A DNA stretch of 51,596 bases, taken from NCBI GenBank assembly GCA_944392265.1, contig CALXWC010000012.1, positions 1 to 51,596 on the forward strand, written 5' to 3'. Both the position numbers and the translations under genes were made by a program. Source of the DNA: an uncultured Alphaproteobacteria bacterium (GTDB lineage: Bacteria; Pseudomonadota; Alphaproteobacteria; RF32; CAG-239). Of the stretch, positions 45,205 to 51,596 are shown piece by piece (position 1 is the first letter of the stretch; every line of letters begins with the position of its first letter). The notes under the pieces were generated by a model. It was given only the letters and a program-made list of their open reading frames with translations, was not told the origin of the DNA and ran no database searches.

Positions 45205-45937
45205 ACAAATCAAGGTCATTTCTGCTTCCATACAAGGACCTTTGCATAAAAACAAAAATCTTCCTTGCCAAGATTTTTGTAAATATTCCGTGCAAAGCAA
45301 AAATTTTGTTGCCGTTGTTTCTGATGGTGCCGGTTCTGCAAAATTCGGCAAAATAGGAGCTAAAATTGTATGCGAAACACTTACCGATTTGCTTAAAAAC
45401 TCTCCTTTTTCGCAAATGCAAGAAAGAATTGTGAAGGCAATTGAGATTGCCCGAGCCAAAGTTTTGCGTCATAGGCTTAACAAAACACACTGTACAAAAG
45501 GAATGAACCTTTTTTCTGCGACGCTTGTCGGTGTGGTTTGCTGCCAAAATGAAGGTATTTTCTTTCATATTGGAGATGGGGCGGCTTTGGCATTGTTTGA
45601 TGATGATTATAAAAATTTTGTTGCCTCTCCTCCTTCTAACGGAAATTTTTCTTGCGAGACGTTTTTTTACACCCAAGATAACTGGAAAGAAAACTTACGC
45701 TTTACCTCTTTTCAAAACGCACAAGCTGTTTTTTTGATGAGTGATGGGCTAACAAACTTTTCTTTTTCGCATGATTATAAAATGATTGAGAAAAATTTTA
45801 TTCTTCCGATTCATAATTTTTTAAGAGATGAAAAGAGTAAAATAAAAGCTCAGCGTGCTCTTGCCAATACGTTAAACAATACGCAGGCGCAACGCTTGAA
45901 TTCTGATGACAAAACTCTTTTGTGGGCGAGATTATAA
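45188..45937 (+). CDS. PP2C-type protein phosphatase of TerY-P triad
   Basis: The product has 249 residues. I chose ATG 45188 because GGAG is six bases upstream. PP2C metal-binding motifs are present: CQDFC near the start, VVSDGAGSAKFGK, FHIGDGAALAL and VFLMSDGLTNFS. It is expected to remove phosphates placed by the adjacent kinase, probably on the VWA protein or its partners. The gene overlaps terY and ends two bases before the kinase start. Confidence 0.87.
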   Translation: MKKKNKQIKVISASIQGPLHKNKNLPCQDFCKYSVQSKNFVAVVSDGAGSAKFGKIGAKIVCETLTDLLKNSPFSQMQERIVKAIEIARAKVLRHRLNKTHCTKGMNLFSATLVGVVCCQNEGIFFHIGDGAALALFDDDYKNFVASPPSNGNFSCETFFYTQDNWKENLRFTSFQNAQAVFLMSDGLTNFSFSHDYKMIEKNFILPIHNFLRDEKSKIKAQRALANTLNNTQAQRLNSDDKTLLWARL

Positions 45938-45939
45938 AT

Positions 45940-47415
45940 ATGGAACAAGTTGAAAGCGCTGAAAATCTGGAATTTAATGCAATTTTTGCCGATGGACACT
46001 TTGAAAAAATTAAAATCGGCAAGCAAATAAACAAAGGCGGTGCCGCCGGTAAAATTTATTTGAATGCAGATAATCCAAATCAGGTTGCTAAAATATTCCA
46101 TTCCAAAAATAAAAGTAATACGAATCGTCAGAAACTTGAAGCTATGCTTCTTAATCGTCCTCATTTTCCCGATGCTGTAATTGATGGCATAAATTATGTG
46201 CAAATTGCTTGGCCGGAAGCTTTATTGGAAGATGGAAAAGGCTTTTGCGTAGGTTATTTGATGCCGCTTATTAATATGGAAGACTCTGTTTCTCTTGACC
46301 ATTTGATGCAAAAAGCCATTCGCAAAAAACTCAAACTTCCCGAAAATTATGCTTATCGAATTTTTGCGGCATATAATTTGGCTTGTATGGTTGCCGCTTT
46401 GCACAAATGCGAACACTACATCGTGGACTTAAAACCATCTAACGTCTTTGTTTATAAAAACAATATGATGGTGGCTATGGTGGACTGCGACGGTTTTTCC
46501 ATCAAGGGTGAATTTGGGCGCTACCCTGCCGAGTTTGTCAGCGAAGAATATATTTATCCGGAAGGAATGGAACAAAGCTGCGAAGACATGGGTGAAGAGC
46601 AAGATAAATTTGCTTTGGCCGTTATTATTTTCAAATTACTCAATAGCGGTATTCATCCTTTTTCCGGCGTGCCAAGAAAAAACAATGCCGAAATGTTGAC
46701 CATTCAAAACAGAATCGAAAAATATCATTACGCATATGGTTTGTGGCCAGATGCTTACCAAATGCCTCATCCGTACTCTATTCATGAATATTTTGACAAA
46801 CCAACGTTGGAAATGTTTGAACGCGCATTCACCAAAAGCGGTAATCGTCCAACAGCAAAAGAATGGCAAGAACATCTTTGGAAACTGATGCACAATCTTA
46901 AAGTTTGCAAAAAAAATAAAAATCACGCTTATTTCACGTCTAAAGGCTGTGGTTTATGTATGGTTGAAGAAAAATTTTCCAACAAGCTCTCCAACATCAA
47001 AAAACAAAAAGAAACACCAGAGCTTATTCGCGGCATGCAAAAAGAAGACTTAACCCTTGAACACAATCAAAAAAGCAAAGCAGAGCAGCTTGCTTTGGAT
47101 AAAAAAATGCAAATAATTTCTTCTATTGCTCTGGCCGTATATATGTTGTTTTTTACATTTCTTTACAAACTTATGGACCTTATGTCCGGTCAAATTTTGG
47201 CAATGGGTTTGGGTATTCAAGCCATATTGGTAACACTTATTATGATTTTGATTAATCATGGTATCAAAAAGTATGAAAACCAAATTCCACTATTAAAGAA
47301 TCGCTCTTTAACGCAAATGCTACAAGTATATGCACTGATTTGTATTATAATCGCGCTTGTTTCAATTAATGATATACCAAGAAATTTGCTCGATTTAGCA
47401 ATAATTGAGCAATAA
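45940..47415 (+). CDS. Ser/Thr kinase-like protein with C-terminal membrane segments
   Basis: The product has 491 residues from ATG 45940. The kinase domain has a Gly loop (INKGGAAGKIYL), a Lys in VAKIF, a catalytic loop IVDLKPSNVFV (HRD replaced by IVD) and a metal site VDCDGFSI (DCDG in place of DFG). Such DxDGF/DxDSF forms are usual in kinases of this triad. Around residue 325 a Cys/His cluster (CKKNKNH and CGLC) suggests a zinc ribbon. Three hydrophobic segments follow (residues ~395-485), so it is membrane-bound. It is the third gene of the TerY-P triad. Confidence 0.83.
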   Translation: MEQVESAENLEFNAIFADGHFEKIKIGKQINKGGAAGKIYLNADNPNQVAKIFHSKNKSNTNRQKLEAMLLNRPHFPDAVIDGINYVQIAWPEALLEDGKGFCVGYLMPLINMEDSVSLDHLMQKAIRKKLKLPENYAYRIFAAYNLACMVAALHKCEHYIVDLKPSNVFVYKNNMMVAMVDCDGFSIKGEFGRYPAEFVSEEYIYPEGMEQSCEDMGEEQDKFALAVIIFKLLNSGIHPFSGVPRKNNAEMLTIQNRIEKYHYAYGLWPDAYQMPHPYSIHEYFDKPTLEMFERAFTKSGNRPTAKEWQEHLWKLMHNLKVCKKNKNHAYFTSKGCGLCMVEEKFSNKLSNIKKQKETPELIRGMQKEDLTLEHNQKSKAEQLALDKKMQIISSIALAVYMLFFTFLYKLMDLMSGQILAMGLGIQAILVTLIMILINHGIKKYENQIPLLKNRSLTQMLQVYALICIIIALVSINDIPRNLLDLAIIEQ

Positions 47416-47515
47416 AATGACAAAAACGTTTAAGAAATGCGATTTTTTTCTCAACATTAAAAATTTTTTATGTTATGGTGTCTCAAATTGAATTTTTAAG
47501 ATAAAGGATACGATT

Positions 47516-48904
47516 TTGAAACAATTAAACCCGATTATGATTTCCGGAAAAGAAGTTTATCCTCTTTTTGAAGGGGGTAAAGGTATTAATGCTTCCGATG
47601 GTAGAAGTTGCGGTGCTTGGGCTCATGAAAACTGCGTGGGTACTTTTTCCGGTGTTAGTCCCGATTTTTATGACGAAAACGGCAATGTCGTTATTGAAAA
47701 ATACTTAAAAAAAGATAGAAGAGAGCGCCATATGGAAATGATTGAGCAAGCAATCAAAGGTGGTATTGCTCAAGCTCAGATTGCGCATGAAATTGCCGAT
47801 GGAAACGGACGTATTCATATGAACATGCTCTGGGAACTTGGCGGTTCTGAACAAATCTTAAACGGCGTTTTAGAAAAAGCTAAAGGCTTAATTCATGGAA
47901 TCACTTGCGGTGCCGGTTTGCCTTATCGTCTGGGTGAAATCGCATCTCATTTTGGTGTTTACTATTACCCTATTGTTTCTTCTGCACGCGCATTCCAAGT
48001 TTTGTGGAAAAGAGCTTATGCAAACTTCAAAGAATTTTTAGGCGGTGTTGTTTATGAAGATCCTTGGTTGGCCGGTGGTCACAATGGTCTTTCTAACGCA
48101 GAAGACCCTAACCAACCGCAATCTCCATATCAAAGATTGGTTGATTTGCGCGCCACATTAAACAAACTCGGCTTAAATGAATTGCCAATCATTATGGCCG
48201 GCGGTGTTTGGGCTTTGGATGATTGGGATGATTATATTGATAATCCGGAAATCGGCAAAATTGCATTCCAATTCGGAACACGTCCGATGATCACTCAAGA
48301 AAGCCCTGTTTGCGATGCTTGGAAAAACTTGATGCTCACTTTGAAAAAAGGTGATGTTATCTTGCAAAAATTCAGCCCGACAGGCTTTTTCTCTTCTGCA
48401 ATCAAAAACACATTTCTTGAAAAATTGATTGCGCGTAAAAACGGTGAAATTGCTTTCTCTGAAGTTCAAAATGAAGAATTTTCTCATCCGTTGAAAATCA
48501 GTGCTGCCAAAACTTATTATATTAAAGCAGAAGATGTTGAAAAAGCACAAAAACAACAAAATGCCGGCTTTACCGAAATTAAGGAAACTCCGGATAATAC
48601 CGTGGTATTTTTAACTCCTGAAGAATGGAAACAAATGAAATTAGACAGAGCAAACTGTGTTGGTTGCTTGTCTCAATGTCAATTTTCTACTTGGTCTCAG
48701 GCAAACGGCACAACCGGTCGTATTCCGGATCCGCGTTCTTACTGTATTCATAAAACATTATATGACATCAGTCACGGCGGCAGCATTAAAGATAACCTTT
48801 TATTTGCCGGACATCAGGTATATCGTTTTGCAACAGATCCTTTATACAGAAACGGTATTCCTTCCGTAAAAGAATTGTTGGATAAAATAAAAATCGGTAA
48901 ATAA
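47516..48904 (+). CDS. Nitronate monooxygenase/flavin oxidoreductase-family protein
   Basis: The product has 462 residues and a TTG start with AAAGGA nine bases upstream; the next in-frame ATG is seven codons in. The FMN-dependent TIM-barrel family signature is visible: GITCGAGLPYRLGEIA, PIVSSARAFQVLWKRA, AGGHNGLSN and PIIMAGGVWALDDW. The C terminus adds a Cys cluster (CVGCLSQCQFS, then SYCIHKTLYDISHGGS), which could bind metal. The substrate is not readable from sequence. Confidence 0.85.
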   Translation: MKQLNPIMISGKEVYPLFEGGKGINASDGRSCGAWAHENCVGTFSGVSPDFYDENGNVVIEKYLKKDRRERHMEMIEQAIKGGIAQAQIAHEIADGNGRIHMNMLWELGGSEQILNGVLEKAKGLIHGITCGAGLPYRLGEIASHFGVYYYPIVSSARAFQVLWKRAYANFKEFLGGVVYEDPWLAGGHNGLSNAEDPNQPQSPYQRLVDLRATLNKLGLNELPIIMAGGVWALDDWDDYIDNPEIGKIAFQFGTRPMITQESPVCDAWKNLMLTLKKGDVILQKFSPTGFFSSAIKNTFLEKLIARKNGEIAFSEVQNEEFSHPLKISAAKTYYIKAEDVEKAQKQQNAGFTEIKETPDNTVVFLTPEEWKQMKLDRANCVGCLSQCQFSTWSQANGTTGRIPDPRSYCIHKTLYDISHGGSIKDNLLFAGHQVYRFATDPLYRNGIPSVKELLDKIKIGK

Positions 48905-48910
48905 TCCCAC

Positions 48911-48949
48911 AAAAAAAACTCTGAATTGTTTCAAATTCAGAGTTTTTTT
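48911..48949. terminator. Bidirectional terminator
   Basis: A8-CTCTGAATT-GTTTCA-AATTCAGAG-T7 hairpin between convergent genes. Confidence 0.92.
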
Positions 48950-48953
48950 ATTC

Positions 48954-49562
48954 TTACTTTTCAAAGAGCTTTTTCTCGAACTTATATCCTGTTTCATCTC
49001 GAGATATAAGAACGACGTCACAGTTATCTACACGAGGAGATTCAACACCGACTGCGGCCATTAAAGAAGTGATGACACCGGCATGACTGACTATACCGAT
49101 ATTCCATTCCTCATAGCCTTTTTTACACTGATAATCATAAATCGTGTTCAGCACGGTAAATACTCTTTCCAAAACCTCCCAAACGGTTTCTCCATCCGGG
49201 AAATGGTTATCGAACCTATCCATGCGAGGATTAAACCAATGTTCGGCTACTTCCGGATATTACTTTTGCACCTCTTCCAGTGTTTTACCCTCGTCATCGC
49301 CAAAATTAACCTCTGCAAACTCTTTCTTTATCTTGATTGGAATATCACAATGACAAGAAAGAATTTTGGCTGTTTGCACTGCACGAAGCAAATTGCTGGA
49401 AAACAAAATCTCCAAACATAAAGTATCAACCTGCTTTGCCAGATTTCGAACAGCTGTTTTGCCTTTTTCAGATAAACAACTTACACTTTGGGAGCCTTGC
49501 CATATTTTTTTGGCGTTACCTTCGGTTTCTCCATGACGAATAAAATAAAAATTTGTTTTCAT
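48954..49562 (-). pseudogene. Histidine phosphatase interrupted by an in-frame stop
   Basis: The N-terminal part (49562-49260, 100 codons) has the phosphohistidine motif RHGETEGN and the family's SEKGK and RAVQTAKIL helices. It ends at TAA (49260-49262). The same frame continues as YPEVAEHWFNPR and then a C-terminal part with FPDGETVWEV and the second catalytic His in VSHAGVIT, to a stop at 48954. Both halves together would give about 202 residues, the normal size for a phosphoglycerate-mutase-like phosphatase. A single base change explains the break. It could be a recent nonsense mutation, a sequencing error or a read-through stop. Confidence 0.85.
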
Positions 49563-49632
49563 AATGAGTAATTTTAAGATTAATAATTTGTTTCTTGAGG
49601 TTTAATTTAGCACAAAAAACAACCTATGCAAT

Positions 49633-49662
49633 AAAAAAAGGCTCTAAAAAGAGCCTTTTTTT
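49633..49662. terminator. Terminator downstream of SH3-like gene
   Basis: AAAAAAAGGCTC-TAAAAA-GAGCCTTTTTTT. The tract overlaps the end of the SH3-like gene. Confidence 0.9.
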
Positions 49663-50167
49663 ATTCTATAATTTCGTCAGAAAAGATACCAAAGACATTA
49701 TTTTTAGGAATCCATCCTTCAATACTGCCAAATTTTACCAAACAAAAACGATTATCCTTTGGACATTTGACAACTTCTCCAACAACATCATCTTCAACCT
49801 TAGCAATTATCTTAGACTGATAATCGGGTTTATCATAAATATTGTTTTGCCCCGGAGTAGTCACTTTTACCGTTCTTTTGCCGGAAAGCATAGATTTATG
49901 CATCCAACTTTCAGAACCTTGCCAGTCTTTAATTTTGCGCCAAAGCTCAAATTCGGCAATGATTTGAACCGGAGCGTCTTTTTGCATATATACCCATTCT
50001 ATCGGGTATCTTATTCCCGGACCGGAGCGCGCATTAATATGGTTTGAACGTAATGAAACATAACGCGGTAAAGTTAAACCGGTTTCTCCTTCATCTGGAA
50101 GGGCTTGGGCAAGTGCGCTTGTCATCATTGCTATCAGACTGAGTACTGCAACCAAAAAAGTTTTCAT
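49661..50167 (-). CDS. Exported bacterial SH3-like domain protein
   Basis: The product has 168 residues with a signal peptide ending ALAQA. There are two SH3-type beta domains: residues ~37-95 (LRSNHINARSGPGIRYP, then WRKIKDW) and ~105-165 (NNIYDKPDYQSKIIAKV, then GWIPKNNVFG). The NARSGPG motif is characteristic of bacterial SH3 domains, which often bind cell-wall peptides. It should act in the periplasm. It stands alone, with its own terminator. Confidence 0.85.
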   Translation of the reverse strand: MKTFLVAVLSLIAMMTSALAQALPDEGETGLTLPRYVSLRSNHINARSGPGIRYPIEWVYMQKDAPVQIIAEFELWRKIKDWQGSESWMHKSMLSGKRTVKVTTPGQNNIYDKPDYQSKIIAKVEDDVVGEVVKCPKDNRFCLVKFGSIEGWIPKNNVFGIFSDEIIE

Positions 50168-50263
50168 CTTTACATCCTTTTAATTTTTCTTTTGTTATTT
50201 TACTTTATTATGATTAAATATAATGAATAAAACGTAAAAAACAGATAAAGAAGGGTGAAAAAT

Positions 50264-51376
50264 ATGAATGTATTAGAAGTTGCGCAGAATTTGATGCGCT
50301 TTAGAACTGAAACGGGAAATCTGCCTGAAATTAATAATTGTTTAGAGTACGCTAAATCTCTTTTTAACGGCTTGGATGTTAAAGGTGGCATCTATCATTT
50401 TGAAAACGCATCTCCCGTTTTGTTTTTAACCAATGAAGAAACAGATAGTTATGATGTGGTTTGCTTAGGACACTTGGATGTTGTTCCGGCAACAGATGAT
50501 ATGTTTGAACCCTATATCAAAGATGGCAAACTCTATGGTCGCGGCTCTTTGGATATGAAATCTTTTGCTGCTGTTGCTCTTAATTCTTTGGAACATGTTT
50601 TGAAAAATAAACTCCCGCTCAAGTTTGCTGTTATTCTTTCAACAGATGAAGAAAAAGGTTCAAAAAGCACGCATGCTTTTATGGAAGCACACCCAAATTT
50701 GAAATCTAAAATTGTTTTGGACAACGATGTGGGCGGTGACATTAATAAGATTGTTTCTAAATGTAAGAATCCGGTTTTTGTTAAAATTATGGCAGATGGT
50801 CAAGCTGCTCATGGTTCTACACCATGGGAAGGAATCGATGCCAATGAGATTTTGATGGAAACTTTACACAACATTCGCCAAATTTATCCTTATTATTCTA
50901 AGGGTGGTGTTAACCCTCATGATAAATGGATTGATACCGTGCATGTGGCCATTATGAATGGCGGAGAAGTCAGCAATGTAATTGCACGCCATGCCGAGGC
51001 TGTTCTAGATTTTCGTTTAACCGAAAACTCTACCGTTGAAAACTTAAAACGCAATTTGGATAAATGTATGGTAGAAGGTGCTTCATACAAAATTTCTTCA
51101 GAAAGCACGCCTGTTGTTATGGATGAAAACAACCCCTACATTTTGGATTATAAACATTTTGCGGAACAAGCTCTTGGTCATGAGCTTGAATTTGAACATA
51201 TTGGCGGAGCTACAGACTCAAGAGCTTTTGCCGTTCGCGGTTCTGTTGTTATTATGCATTCCGGCACAGGTGAAGGTATGCATGCTGAAGGCGAATATGT
51301 TGAAGTAAGTAGTGTTGAAAAAATTGCCGATACACAAATTAAATTCTTAGATAAACTTGCTCAAGATTTAAAATAA
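50264..51376 (+). CDS. M20-family metallopeptidase (ArgE/DapE-like)
   Basis: The product has 370 residues; ATG 50264 follows AAGAAGGG at eight bases. The zinc-site sequence is GHLDVVPATDD, then GRGSLDMK (bridging Asp), STDEEKGS (catalytic Glu) and a C-terminal MHAEGEYVEV (ligand His). The lid domain contains the H-G-S-T-P motif (AHGSTPWEG). Family members hydrolyse N-acyl amino acids or dipeptides, such as acetylornithine or succinyl-diaminopimelate; sequence alone does not choose among these. It is cytoplasmic and monocistronic. Confidence 0.85.
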   Translation: MNVLEVAQNLMRFRTETGNLPEINNCLEYAKSLFNGLDVKGGIYHFENASPVLFLTNEETDSYDVVCLGHLDVVPATDDMFEPYIKDGKLYGRGSLDMKSFAAVALNSLEHVLKNKLPLKFAVILSTDEEKGSKSTHAFMEAHPNLKSKIVLDNDVGGDINKIVSKCKNPVFVKIMADGQAAHGSTPWEGIDANEILMETLHNIRQIYPYYSKGGVNPHDKWIDTVHVAIMNGGEVSNVIARHAEAVLDFRLTENSTVENLKRNLDKCMVEGASYKISSESTPVVMDENNPYILDYKHFAEQALGHELEFEHIGGATDSRAFAVRGSVVIMHSGTGEGMHAEGEYVEVSSVEKIADTQIKFLDKLAQDLK

Positions 51377-51391
51377 AATATCTTTAGCAAC

Positions 51392-51429
51392 AAAGAAGCA
51401 CCGAAATTTTATATATCGGTGCTTCTTTT
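51392..51429 (+). terminator. Terminator after M20 peptidase gene
   Basis: A 13-bp stem AAAGAAGCACCGA/TCGGTGCTTCTTT with an 11-base AT-rich loop, followed by a T. Confidence 0.85.
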
Positions 51430-51515
51430 ACCTCATTCCTTTTCTAAGAAAAATAGCTTTTTTCTACTTTATATCTTGAAATCAGGTTAAAATAAAATTA
51501 TAAAAAATACGGCGT

Positions 51516-51592
<77 letters not shown>

Positions 51593-51596
51593 AATT

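Noticed and set aside
45137-45676. Minus-strand open frames opposite the PP2C and VWA genes
   Set aside because: These are shadows of well-supported plus-strand genes with clear family motifs and coupled starts.

Overview
The window is AT-rich Gram-negative DNA, most likely from an uncultivated, host- or gut-associated alphaproteobacterium. Evidence for this is an alphaproteobacterial-style SPOR domain, a VirB-type secretion locus, a secretin with lipoprotein pilus factors, and a YifL-like small lipoprotein. The lineage is inferred from gene style only. No ribosomal marker gene is present.

Layout. (1) Positions 2-3276 (+) hold the 3' part of an acidic Trp-rich repeat protein, an unknown soluble protein, a secretin-like lipoprotein and a single-span membrane protein. 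(2) Positions 3317-29382 (-) hold a roughly 26 kb type IV secretion (T4SS) locus that is nearly collinear with virB2-virB11. It has three tandem VirB2-like pilins, VirB3, VirB4, a block of six exported coiled-coil or helical proteins in the VirB5/VirB6 slot, two VirB8 paralogues around a small lipoprotein, VirB9, two giant repeat proteins that appear to share the VirB10 role, and VirB11. No polytopic VirB6 and no VirD4 coupling protein were found. (3) Positions 29685-40722 (+) hold a type IVb pilus operon in the order of the R64/IncI pil operon: OmpA-like protein, PilL/TcpQ lipoprotein, PilN secretin, PilO, PilP, PilQ ATPase, PilR, a pilin-like protein and the PilS-like prepilin. A PilT/DotB-like ATPase follows at 42300 after an inserted opposite-strand sulfatase-fold membrane enzyme. 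(4) From 43306 onward are ordinary cellular genes: a Gpt-type phosphoribosyltransferase, a TlpA-type thioredoxin, a small lipoprotein, a TerY-phosphatase-kinase triad, a nitronate monooxygenase-type flavoprotein, a histidine phosphatase broken by one in-frame stop, an SH3-like protein, an M20 peptidase and tRNA-Arg(CCU).

The most unusual part is the envelope-spanning core of the T4SS. The VirB10 C-terminal (outer-membrane) domain sits at the end of an exported protein carrying about 70 copies of a 17-residue repeat. The gene directly upstream encodes an inner-membrane-anchored protein with an Ig/ASH-like domain and about 50 copies of the same repeat, but no VirB10 domain. VirB9 carries a C-terminal SPOR (peptidoglycan-binding) domain. 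With the tripled pilin and the coiled-coil cassette, this looks like a substantially rebuilt P-type T4SS, divergently adjacent to a type IVb pilus. Strong bidirectional terminators separate most convergent units, and tight ATGA/TAATG overlaps link genes within the operons.
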